A stretch of DNA of 24,469 nucleotides from Chara braunii. Taxonomy: Eukaryota > Streptophyta > Charophyceae > Charales > Characeae. Position numbers and translations under genes: made by a program. The stretch lies in assembly GCA_003427395.1 (NCBI GenBank), contig BFEA01001014.1:38519-62987 (forward strand), read 5' to 3'. Positions 9,963 to 19,352 of this stretch are shown here, piece after piece. Every line of letters begins with the position of its first letter. The first letter of the stretch is position 1. The notes beneath the pieces are model-generated. The model was not told the origin of the DNA. It did no database searches and saw only the letters and a list, made by a program, of their open reading frames with translations.

Positions 9963-11204
9963 AGTCCATTTCAGTAAGGCTGCTAGGTTCTCATAGTCTA
10001 TTAGAAACTCCGTAATGTTGGTTCCATCGAACGTGAGTTTCTTCTTTGCATCTGCGAGATACCCCTGGTTCTTGTTTAATGTCCTGGTGAGGGCGGCGAC
10101 TACCCTCTCGAGACCATCTTCAGAGCCACCCGCTTCTCCGGCCGCACTCGTCCCTTCCCCTTCCTTGCTTTCCCTCTGCTTCTCCCTGGTTTTCGGCGTT
10201 CCTTCTGGGTCGAACCATCCTAGCACTCTTTCCCTAAGGTTCCAGAGTTCGTCACACGCCCTGTTACTTTCGGCGTGGCGGGCAGTCTTCTAGTGCCGGT
10301 ATCGATGGTGAGTAGGGTCATAGCGTTTTCTGTCTCCTCCGTCGGGGGGTGGTTCTTGTCCTTCCCCTTCTTACTAGGCGTTCCTTTGTGGCTATTATCC
10401 TTCCCCTCATACCTAGCCTTGTCCTGACCGGTCATGCGTTCCCCACGTGACCCTGCGCCCTGGGGGTCCTCTTCATCCTCGGCCATCATCTGCTCGATAA
10501 GCCTTGCCTTAAATTTTGCAGTCTGATTTTCTATCTCTGCCAATTTACGACTGGCATCCGAGACTTTTGTCTTTTTAGNNGTGGCTCTTGCTGATTTCNG
10601 AGGGCTTGTTCTCATATCGTTTCCCCCTTCCCTGTCTTCCTGAGGTCCCCTTTTGCTACCCCCGGCTTCCCCGAACTTTCTCCAATTGATGCGCCCTTTC
10701 CGTCTTCTCGGGTTCCTTCTAGTTTGGCCGACTCTCGATCCTTGGCTGATCCTTCATTTCGTTCCCCATCCCCATTCGTGCCCTCATTCCCTTTGCTCTG
10801 TTGATCCTCGATTTCTTTCTCTATCAATATTTGTTTACCTAGCCTGCACATGGAAAAAAAAAAATTTTGCGAAAAAGTGGCCGGTTGTTCATAACTGCCC
10901 TTGTCCCGGCCCTAAAACCCGCCTATTCCCATGTTTTTTTTTTTTTTGCGTCCTATATTAATCGGTCCGACTCTCCTGACTTTTCTTTCCCAGGACGTCC
11001 TCCAGGTTTTCTCCCGTTGGGGGACTTGCCTTCGCGGCTTGGCATTTTATCACTGTCGGACTTTGGCTCTTGGGGCGGTGTTTGAGCCCAGTGGCCTGCT
11101 TATTGAGGATGGCCCTTTTGGCTTTTCGACCTNCAAATGCCCCACAGNTTTCNGGNGCGGGTGGTCTTCCTAGTTCCTCCTTGCCTCATCATTGGGTCGG
11201 CCAT
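9963..11204 (-). pseudogene. gag: Inverted N-terminal half of retrotransposon gag
   Basis: Read on the minus strand from an ATG at 11204 (MADPMMRQGG). The frame meets TAA at 11102-11100 and continues through MPSREGKSPNGRKPGG to TAG at 10953. After an A-rich slippage-prone tract it resumes as charged, low-complexity segments (10851 to 10612; 10615 to 10220, coiled-coil-like EIENQTAKFKARLIEQMM). It ends with KLTFDGTNITEFLIDYENLA and a LKWT motif that stops at about 9963. FDGTNITEFL is the start of the retrotransposon gag (capsid) fold. Beyond 9963 the frame loses gag character and runs antisense to copy D. The matching second half of the capsid begins on the other strand at 11207, so this half looks inverted rather than being a separate insertion. 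Confidence 0.65.
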
Positions 11205-11206
11205 CT

Positions 11207-12122
11207 AGGGCAGCACGTGTCGCTAAGCTTGGGAAGGGATATTATGACCATCGTCGCCTCCAGTGGATCCTGGAAAGAAACCAGGAATGAGATGATGAGG
11301 AAATACTTGAAGGCAGAAAAAATGGCGATAGAGGCCGAATTAGTCGCAGTCCAGAGGAAAAACTATGCGACTTACAACGATTTCGTAAGGGCATTTACGT
11401 TAGTGGCGCTGCGAATTCCTGAAGTAACGGACCGCATAATGAGTAAATACTTCCTCAGACAGTTTTTCGAGTTTGATAAAGATAAGATTTTGTCAGCATA
11501 CCAGCAGACCAGTGAGTTCGAATACACGAGAGATGTGGACTTCAGCATCGTAACAGACCTTGCGGAAAAAACAGTAGTCACCGAGACGCTAGCCCTGCTT
11601 AAGGAAGGGGAGGTCATAGATCTGACCGGGAAGAAGGGGGATAAGGTGAAGAAGGGGATAGAGAGCCTGCACGAAAGGGTGCACAGGGTTGTCAGCAAGA
11701 TGGACAGAATGGAAAATGCGTTGTTACTGATGCAGGTGCAAGTGTCCAGACCCGCCCTCCCGCCCCAAGAGGCCGTGGTTCCGGCAGCTGTAGCAAACCG
11801 GGGGTTTGGCAGGAGGGACCCGGCCAACGAACAATGCAAGTATTGCACCATGATCGGGCATTTCGTATGGGCCTGTCCGAGACTCAATCACGATATCGAG
11901 CGGCAGAGGTGCAGCAGGTCCCTCAAAGGCGAGATCCTCGGACCCAGGATGGAGCGTGTCAATTGGAACTCGCCAGGAGGGATGCGGCGAGCCGTCATCC
12001 TCCTGAATAACTTAGAGATAACTCCCGTAGAAGCAGAGCCAATAGCCAAGATTTTCTGGGACCAGCCAAGGGGACGGGGACCACAAGCCAATTTTATCCT
12101 AGAAGGAAAAAAGCCAGGATAG
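11207..12122 (+). pseudogene. gag: Retrotransposon gag, C-terminal half (capsid and nucleocapsid)
   Basis: The open plus frame from about 11207 (QHVSLSLGRD) to TAG 12120-12122 has no start codon of its own that fits. It encodes the second part of the retrotransposon gag capsid region (SWKETRNEMMRKYLKAEKM, then DFVRAFTLVALRIPE), a spacer with a probable coiled coil (ESLHERVHRVVSKMDRMENA), and one zinc knuckle CKYCTMIGHFVWAC (11835-11876) with the canonical C-x2-C-x4-H-x4-C spacing for nucleic-acid binding. A Gag protein would assemble virus-like particles and package the element RNA. The N-terminal half lies inverted at 9963-11204, so this is a truncated gene. Upstream in-frame codons back to 11070 belong to the inverted segment and are not gag. 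Confidence 0.8.
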
Positions 12123-13092
12123 GGTAAATTTTACCACTCGCCGGACCGGTGCAGAAAATAAGTTTATTCAAGATACAGTAATTGAACAACTCGCAGGGAC
12201 TAGCATGGGCCAGCAAGAGACCGAAGTCGGGGAGCAAAAGAAGGTCTATGGGAAGCCGAGGGAGGACGAACCGGTAGACAAGGTTACGACGGCAAAGAAG
12301 AAGTTCAGGTATCAAATTCTGATCCTGACTTCGCCAGAAATCGATGGCACCTTGAGTAAGCCACTGGGTACCATGGTATCGGTGTCCTTTCAGACCATGC
12401 TGCAAGCCAGCCCGAGGCTGCTTAAAGGACTCAGGCAGTTGCTAACGAGTAAGCGCATAGAGGTAGAGGAGGCCCTGGAACTGCAAGAGCAGGACACGGA
12501 AGAGGCCGAGGCGCCGCAAGGAGTCTCCAACCTCCAAAGCATTCCAGGGGGTCTGGGAGATTTGGAGAAAGCGTTTGCGGACATCCGCCTAAGCCTACCG
12601 GATCGTGAAGGTGGCGAAGTCATGAGGGCGCCACCCGAGACAAAACTTAGCTTTCATTCATTACCAGTTGGGAAACTTAAAGTTCAAATCAGAACTCACC
12701 ACACTGACGCGTTAGTGGACGGCGGAGCAGAAATCACCCTNATACGACGAGATTTCNCAACGGTCACGGGNTGCACNGTAAACAAGGAAGTAGNAGGGAG
12801 TATCCGNGGANCCGGTGNCGAAATTCCTTTCACACNGTATGTCACCAAATGTGCAGTCAGGGCNNGAATCCNGGAATCCATCTGGTCCTTTCAGCGGATG
12901 ACCGTGATGGAAGAAATGGATCACGACGTAATCCTCGGAAGACCGTGGTGCACCAATGTGNAAATGATGGGAATGCATCTGCACGACGGCACATACATGG
13001 TAGACATAGAGGACCCAGTGACAAGCCGCGGGGAACTCCTCTGACTTCTTGGGACCGGAGGAGACCCTCCGAAGGGCAAATTGGCAACCTAG
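12103..13092 (+). pseudogene. pro: Retropepsin-like protease region of pol
   Basis: This frame is open from 12103 and overlaps the end of gag by 18 bp in the +1 register. The first ATG is 12205. A 150-residue linker precedes the aspartic protease core. LVDGGAEI (about 12712-12738) lies at the flap-proximal catalytic position, where D-S/T-G is usual; here it reads D-G-G. Near the end, VILGRPWC (about 12930-12953) matches the conserved second hydrophobic-hydrophobic-G motif of retropepsins. The frame stops at TGA 13042-13044 and again at TAG 13090. More than a dozen N bases fall between 12741 and 12961 without breaking frame. Its role would be to cut the Gag-Pol polyprotein. The family call is firm; activity is doubtful. 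Confidence 0.7.
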
Positions 13093-13144
13093 TCTCCAAC
13101 ATTCGAATAAAGTGTGTGGAAGGGGGCATTCGCACGAATGATTC

Positions 13145-15170
13145 GCACGAAAGGAAGGCATGAGGGAAAGGGTAGAAATTATGATCGAGGAGGCATTTAG
13201 TAAAAAGAAATGGATCAAGATGGGTCTGCCCGTACAGAAGAGAAGGCCTGAGGACGAGTCCGTTGGGGTTATGGTGGCGGAAAAGGAGCAGGAAGGTAAC
13301 ATTGGGGCCAGCCTGCCGAAGCCAAAGGAAGGCCGTAACAAGACCCCCGAGCTAGCGCTCGAAATCCCAGACCTATTGCAACTTGTTAAGGCAATCAGGT
13401 ACCACAAAGTGGGGGTGGACCCGGCAGCGCTTGCCAAGTTTGAGGATGAGGTTCGAAAAGGTTACTGCCTGAATGGGAAGATAGGTAGCATTCAGCCTCG
13501 TATCATGGAAATAGCGAGGCCAATTCCGACCGTTCATTTTTTAGGAGAACGATCCTAGAAGGCAGTGTGCGAAAATACAAACCCGTAGGAATGAAGGCCA
13601 AGCCGATCTCGATCCTAGTAGAAACATCAAAGAAAGAGGCTATGGAGAAAGAGGATGAGATCCTACGGGTTATAAGGGAGAGACGCGCAACGGAAGGGCA
13701 TCGCATACCAGATGGGGTAGCAGATACCATGAAAATAGGAGTGGAAGGGTTTCTAACAGCGGAAAAAACTCAGTTGATAAGAAAGGCATGCCAAGAGTTT
13801 CATTTAACTTTCGCTTTCAATGATCATCAAAAAGGGCGATTGGACGCAAAGCTAGTTCCCCCTGTCAGGATCCACACCGTACAGCACGAGTGTTGGAATG
13901 ATAAAGGGCCCGCCTATGAGTTTGGGATAGCAGCGGAGGTCACCGACCTGCTTAGAGCTAAGATAGACTCTTTCGTGGTTGAACCCACCGCATCCCCCTA
14001 CGCGCACAAGTGGTTCGTGTTCAGGAAGCCCAATAAGACGCTCAGGTGGATCCTGGACCTGCAAAAGCTCAATGCGGTAACAATCAGGGACGCAGGCTCG
14101 CTTCCACATACCGACTTGTTTGCAGAATCTCATGAGGGGCAGAGTATTTACTCCCTACAAGACTTGTACTCATTATATGATCAGTTGCCGCTCGATGCGA
14201 GGGATAGACCGTACACCGCAATGCACACCCCCGTAGGACAGCTGCAGATGCAAGCGACCTCTGTGGGTTTTACAAATGCGGTAGCAGAGGCGCAGAGAAG
14301 GATGCTCGCCGTCGCAGGGAATATGTTTTCGGAAAAGTGTGAACCGTATATAGATGATAATCCCGTAAAAGGCGCAAGGTACAAGGACGAGACGGAGGTC
14401 GAGACGGGCGTACGAAAGTTTGTCTGGGATCACCTGCATGATATTAAGGACCTACTTTAGCGATTCCTCATTTACAATATTACTGCAAGCGGACCAAAGA
14501 GCATCCTGGTCGTTCTTAAGGTAACTATACTGGGATTTCGTTGCGGAGCTTACGGGAGGAGACCCGACCTAGCAAAGACGGATAAGATCTCCCAGTGGCC
14601 GACACCCCTATGCACCATGATGGAAGTACGAGCCTTCNTAGGGGTGGTCGGATTCTAGAGGATCTTCATCAAAGGATTCGCAAAGATAGCAGAGCCTATC
14701 CGCGCAATGATTAGGGAAGGCGTCACTATGGATTGGACCAAGGATAGGGAAGCGGCAGCCCAGATCCTGAAAGACATCCTGTCATCCGATCAGGTCACTC
14801 TAGCAGCACCCTGTTTCAATGATGAGGTAGGAAGGCCTTTCATCTTAGAAACAGATGGGGGACCGCTGATAGTTGGAGGAGTACTGATACAGAGAAGCGA
14901 GGAGGGCAGGGAAAAACCAATCACATTTAAAAGTGGGATCCTGAATTCGACAGAAGGGCGATACTCACAGTTCAAGAAGGAGGTCTTAGTGATTCTGCAT
15001 TGTCTTAAGACCTTTCAAGCATACCTGTTCGGAAGGCAGTTTATCCTAAGGATCGATCCCACGAACGTTGTCGGGGCCCTAAAGAACTACAAGCCTATAG
15101 ATCCGACCGTTGGCAGATGGATAGGCTTCATATGGCAATTCGACTATAAGGTCGAGTGAATTGTGAATTG
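13145..15170 (+). pseudogene. pol: Reverse transcriptase and RNase H, with stops and frameshifts
   Basis: A linker segment (13160 to about 13545) in one frame passes to another frame near 13545. That frame carries the reverse transcriptase: FVVEPTASPYAHKWFVFRK, LRWILDLQKLNAVTIRDAG, SLQDLYSLYDQL with the first catalytic Asp, and the active-site box YIDDNPVKGA (YIDD at about 14347-14358). TAG codons interrupt the frame at 14458 and 14656. The connection and RNase H follow: FILETDGGPLIVGGVLIQ, EGRYSQFKKEVLVILHCLK with its Glu, and FILRIDPTN. The frame ends at TGA 15157, next to a frame change into the integrase frame, where NRADGLNRV (the usual RNase H end) is readable. The catalytic residues persist, which suggests recent decay. 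The enzyme would copy element RNA into DNA. Confidence 0.85.
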
Positions 15171-16906
15171 CAAGGCTTCGAAATAGGGCAGATGGACTCA
15201 ACAGGGTATGTATCACGCCTGAAGGAGTAGAGGACGCGGAACCAATTGACGCCTTCCTGGAATACGAAGGAGGGACCCTTGTTGTGGATCATGAGATGGC
15301 AGATCCAGCAACTACAACATGTCAGTTGCTGATTCAGACCTTGGAAAAGGGCGCACCTGCAGTGGTTGCAGAACTCAGGGAAGGAAAAGTCACCACGGTC
15401 AGGCGCAGAGAGGAAAAAGACTCGTGGGGAGCAGAAGTAGGGGCCAGAGAGGAACTGATGGCAATGACCGTCGAAGGGGGACGGGACGTCGTGATGACGT
15501 TGGCCGAAGCCTGGGCGCAGGAGTCTCAGTACCTAGTCAACCTCACTTAGGAGGAGCAGGGTACGGATCAGAAGGAACAGGAGTTCTTCCTCATACAGAT
15601 GTACGAGGGCGTCTTCAAAAAAATCGGTCTGCTACTTGTGGGGAACAAACAACCCACGGAAGTCTGTCCCAAGGCAAGGGAGGAAGTAGAAAAATATGTC
15701 CTTAGAAATGGCCATCTGTTCAAAGAAGAGGAAGGGATGACACCTAGACGCGTCATTTGTGGGAGGTCTAGGTAGCTGGACGTAATTCAGGCAATGCATG
15801 ATGGGCTAGTTGGAGGTCACCGGTNGTCTAAAGGAACACTTGCGAAGATCGTGCCCCTGTACTTTTGGCCAGGGATGGCAGGCATGGTCGCAATGTATTG
15901 TCAAACGTGTCTGATATGTCAAGAAAGGAGCATCGTACGAGTTTATGAGGCCCTTAGACCCACACGGGTACTGAGACCCGGACACCTTGTTCACCTCGAC
16001 CTTGCCATTATGCCCGTATCAATGGATGGGTTTACATACATCTTGGATGCAAGGGATAATCTCTGTGGCTATGTAGAAGCCATAGCCCTCAAGAATAAGA
16101 CGGGGAAAGCAGTAACCGACTGGGTGGAAGATTTCTACCTAAGGCACCCCTTCGTGCGCAGGTTTATAGTAGACAATGGGACAGAATCCGTTAACGAGGA
16201 ACTGTTGAACAGGCTTAAGACATTGTGTGTACCGATCAAGATCACCGAGCTCTACTATCCTGAGGCAAATGCACCAGTAGAAAGGGGTCACCTGACTTTG
16301 AAGAACACAATCGCAAAGTTGGCAGCAGATAATTTGGGAAGTTGGCCACGGTTTCTCAAGCAGGCAGTCTTCGCCGAGAACATGACTCCTAAAAGAACAA
16401 CGGGATGTATTCCAGCAGAACTCTGGTATGGAAGGGAGATCGATTTTCCGATAGAAGCTTTAATCCCAACCTGGAACAGGCTAGATGACGACCCACACTT
16501 GAGCACGGGAGAATTAATCACCCCACATTGTCAGTAGGTCGCCAGGAATGAGGAGGCAATCGGGGAAGTAGTCAATCGTGTGACGGACAACCGAATGAGG
16601 GATAAAGCAAGATGGGACCAGGTTAAGAACATTCGGAAGGAGCCACTCCAGGTGGGGGAAAAGGTGCTAGTTAGGAACTCGGATCTTAAAAGCACATGGT
16701 CCGGGCAGCTGGGAAAAAGATTCAAAGAGCCTTACAGGATCGCTAAGCGGGTGGGACTGAACACATTTGAACTTGAGGATCTCGATGATACTAACATAAG
16801 AGGGTCATTTCCGGGACAGAGATTGGTCAGGTTTTTTAGCAGGGATGCGGTGGAACAGTGGGTACAAGAGGCCCAGGACAGGGAAACTGGGGAACTGACA
16901 GCCTGA
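15171..16906 (+). pseudogene. int: Integrase with intact DD35E triad, three in-frame amber stops
   Basis: One frame runs from about 15171 to TGA 16904-16906. It is interrupted by TAG at 15548, 15773 and 16535, with no frame change between them. The zinc-binding HHCC region is visible (AMHDGLVGGH and, further on, CQTCLIC near 15899-15919). The catalytic core holds Asp at about 15998 (HLDLAIM), Asp at 16172 (IVDNGTE) and Glu at 16280 (APVERGH), with exactly 35 residues between the last two. The C-terminal GPY/F-like module is seen at KEPYRIAKRVGLNTFELEDL (about 16725-16790). No chromodomain is recognisable after it. The protein inserts element DNA into the genome. The stops imply this copy is inactive unless ambers are read through. 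Confidence 0.85.
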
Positions 16907-16994
16907 AAGGGAGACAGTTGGCTATAAGTTCTGGACCGCCTCCCTGTGTAAGTGATCATGACCACAGGGATTGTTCGTTTGTGTGTCTTGACTT

Positions 16995-17215
16995 TTGTGG
17001 AACGTGGGGAGACTGCCTGGGCTGACTGTGACTGGGCCTGGGACCACGGGACAGTGTATTATAGTTTTTGTGGGGTAACGCTGGGGACTGTCTACGCGAG
17101 GTACTTATGGGTTGGGACAATGTACCATAGTTTTTGGGGGGGGTGATATTGTGGACTGCCTACATGGGGCACCTATGTGTTGGGACAATGTGTCGAGGGT
17201 TCTAAGGGATAATGG
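16995..17215 (+). repeat. Degenerate triplicated unit of about 75 bp
   Basis: Three related blocks follow the integrase. Each has GGACTGYCTAC-like sequence, then GGGACARTGT, then a TATAGTTTTTGTGGGG or CATAGTTTTTGGGG stretch. The spacing is about 70-80 bp and the third unit is the most diverged. The tract lies between integrase and the next ORF and could be part of the element's untranslated region. No coding function seen. Confidence 0.6.
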
Positions 17216-17365
17216 GGCTACCAACTATATGGGGGCAAGCAAGAGTTTTAGGGAAGCCTCCAAAGTCGCGAATGCGAGTGGAAGGGAATGCGTGTGTATG
17301 AAGGGTACCGTGACTGTTATGCATGAACAGGGCAAGGCAAGAAGAAGAAAGACAACAAGAAAACA

Positions 17366-17982
17366 ATGGAGTTTGGGAATGAAAATGACAGCAATGCAAT
17401 TAACAGGCCGGAAGAGGGACAGTCGTCAAGGCAAGCTGGAGAGCCAAGCTCCAAAAGAAGGAAGTTGTATGTGGGGTTCGATCACAACCTAGTTGTGAAT
17501 AGGGGGGGAGAAAGCAAGGGACTAGAGAACCGTCACCACTGAAGGAAGGGGCACCAATAGAGTTGCCTTCAGACAGCGACCCTAGTAGTAAGGAAGAGGG
17601 GAACCCGGAGGAAGGACAACGGCCGGGAGAGAATGAGCCCATTGAGTTCATTGACCTCACCAACGACGAGGAGGGAGATGAGGTAACAACGCCGACAAGG
17701 GAAGAACGGGGAAGAGAGGAGTAGCCGGGTGAGAAAAAGGACAAATTGATAAAAGAGCTCGGACCTGAGTTCAGCGATTGGTTTTATCAATGGGGCACTA
17801 TCTTGCGATATCAGTGGATTATGAAGGCAAGGGAAAAGCGGGGCAGGGGAGACGATCTATCCCCAACAACCTTCTTCACAGAATGGACACTCCTCCAGTT
17901 CCAAGGAATAAAGAGACAAATGGAGCAGGAAATGGAGGATCGCGCAAGCAGGGAGGCTCAACGCAGGGCACCTGGACGATAG
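17366..17982 (+). pseudogene. Accessory ORF after integrase with NLS-like and SUMO-interaction-like motifs
   Basis: ATG at 17366 (MEFGNEND) opens a frame containing SSKRRKL (KRRK at 17453-17464), a monopartite nuclear-localisation-like cluster. At a run of seven G (17502-17508) the frame must shift to continue. The next frame reads an acidic, Pro/Ser-rich segment with FIDLTNDEE (from 17647), which fits the hydrophobic-hydrophobic-D-L-T plus acidic pattern of SUMO-interacting motifs. A TAG at 17722 interrupts it. The same frame then encodes a Trp-rich and helical C-terminus (EFSDWFYQWGTILRYQW, then KRQMEQEMEDRASREAQRR) ending at TAG 17980-17982. No membrane segment is present, so it is not a typical env. 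It lies about 460 bp after integrase on the same strand. The element association and nuclear role are inference. Confidence 0.5.
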
Positions 17983-18094
17983 AGGCACAACAATCGTAAT
18001 AAGGAATAGCTAGGAGTTGGGAGGGTCTGGTCCCTGGGCAGTCAGAGCTGCCATTTTGGACTTCACATTTGAACTTTTTTTGTGAATGCATCTT

Positions 18095-18425
18095 CTAAGC
18101 TCGAAGTGACTAAGGACTGGATAGTCAGTGCTACTTTGTACGAGTGGTTGCTTCTTCAGGGAAAGGCAGGAGGTCTTTTTTTCAAATTTCAATAGAACTG
18201 TGAATGGTTGGGATGTCTAAGGGGAAGGAAAAGCGAAAAACAGAGGGACTCANAAGAGACGAGTCTGTAATGTGGTCTTTGCATTCGAACTCTGTCTCCT
18301 TGTTTTTTTAAGGACTGGGATGAAACTACTTTTTGGATCAAGGAAACTAGTAGAGGATGGGTGACCAGGGGTACTTTGTATAAGTACTCGCTCCATTTGG
18401 GAAATATGAGCCTTTCGGTAGAAAG
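18095..18425 (+). repeat. Two diverged direct repeats 240 bp apart with a shared peptide pattern
   Basis: The blocks at 18095-18185 and 18335-18425 align with an offset of exactly 240 bp. Their translations agree in a pattern of W-[IV]-x2-[AG]-T-L-Y-x-[WY], then a leucine-rich stretch and a Gly (KDWIVSATLYEWLLLQG against RGWVTRGTLYKYSLHLG). Frames end soon after in both. This looks like a decayed tandem duplication of something once coding; the family is not recognised. Confidence 0.4.
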
Positions 18426-18429
18426 GAAG

Positions 18430-18935
18430 GGATTGGGGGTTGATTGACTTTGCCTCAAGGAAATGGACAGGGACATGTGAACTCTTGAACGTTGAAAGAA
18501 ACATTCATGGCGAAAGTCTTTCCCTTGAGCTATGTATCCATGATTGAATGAGTCGCTCCACGAGTCCTTGTGAGAGGTTAGGGGACCTATGAGTAGAGAG
18601 GCACCCTCTCCCCTAGGAGCCTAATCCAACCTACCCCAGGCAATACCAGAGCATTGAGAAGCATATGAGATGTCAAAAAAGTGGCAAGGAAACATTGAAA
18701 TGATACAACACCCCTTGCAATGGTTGAATGGTCGGGCGGGCTAGTGCTGCTTGGGGCCGCGAGCCTCAACTTGAGTACTAGACGCTAAGTCGGATGTATG
18801 GATGGATGTAAGAATGACAACAGACATGAGAAAAAGGAAGAAGCATGCGTAAAAACCCAAGACGATGGCCGCCTTCCAACCCCCGAGACGAAATAGGATC
18901 CATGTCCTCGAGGTTAACCCCTTCGGGCGCTAACA
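18430..18935. other. No gene recognised
   Basis: Only short ORFs on either strand, without recognisable motifs. No repeat structure is evident apart from the start of the 38-bp repeat at its right edge. Confidence 0.5.
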
Positions 18936-19050
18936 TTGAAATGGACAAGGATGGTCTAACCAGGCTGGCCAATTGAAATGGATAAGGATGGTCCTAACTA
19001 GTGTGGTCGACTTGAAAATGGAAAGAACGACCCTAACCAGGTTGTTCGGA
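18936..19050. repeat. Three copies of a 38-bp repeat
   Basis: The unit is roughly TTGAAATGGAYAAGGATGGT followed by CCTAACCAGGYTGGYC, repeated three times with 10-30 percent divergence by eye. Confidence 0.7.
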
Positions 19051-19089
19051 ATGGCTCCTGACAAGGGTCATTCTTTGGAATTGGCACTG

Positions 19090-19352
19090 AGGTCCCCTTG
19101 CATTGCTGCTTGAGATGCATGACATTGGAAGAGCTGACCCTCTGAAAAGATATTGGAAAAAGTTGAGCCTTGGAAAAGACGTTGGAAGAGTTGAGCCTTG
19201 GCAACGACATTGTAAGAGATATTGAACTCAACCTTGGAAGAAGTATTGCATTGAGCATTGGACTGAGAATGAGCATCGGACAGAGATTGAGCATGGGAAT
19301 GGGACTAAGCATTGAAATTGGATTGAGTATTGGAAATTGCATTGCATAAACA
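19090..19352. repeat. Degenerate short tandem repeat built on TTGGAA and TTGAGC
   Basis: Words such as TTGGAAAAG, TTGAGCCTTGG, GAGCATTGG and GGACTGAG recur at irregular spacings of about 12-31 bp. Expected for an old minisatellite that has decayed. Confidence 0.55.

Larger units (their letters stand above)
9930..17982 (+). mobile_element. Ty3/gypsy-type LTR retrotransposon, decayed and rearranged; LTRs not found
   Basis: Order on the plus strand is gag (second half), protease, reverse transcriptase, RNase H, integrase, then an extra ORF. Integrase after RNase H is the Ty3/gypsy order. The first half of gag is present in inverted orientation at the left edge. I could not find a pair of long terminal repeats around it, so the coordinates only cover recognisable coding material. 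The many stops and at least three frame changes mean this copy cannot itself make the full set of proteins. Confidence 0.85.

Noticed and set aside
12107-12113. AAAAAAG slippery heptamer in the correct phase at the end of gag, a candidate -1 frameshift site
   Set aside because: A -1 shift leads to a TAA within about 15 nt; the protease lies in the +1 register, so the heptamer does not explain Gag-Pol expression.
6487-17982. TAG reassigned to glutamine (alternative nuclear code)
   Set aside because: Copy D, gag and the accessory ORF end in TAG, and some internal TAGs replace likely Trp; deamination of a silenced element is simpler.
16907-18100. 3' LTR directly after integrase
   Set aside because: No matching copy of this sequence is found upstream of gag, and an ORF intervenes; no TG...CA-bounded repeat pair could be set.
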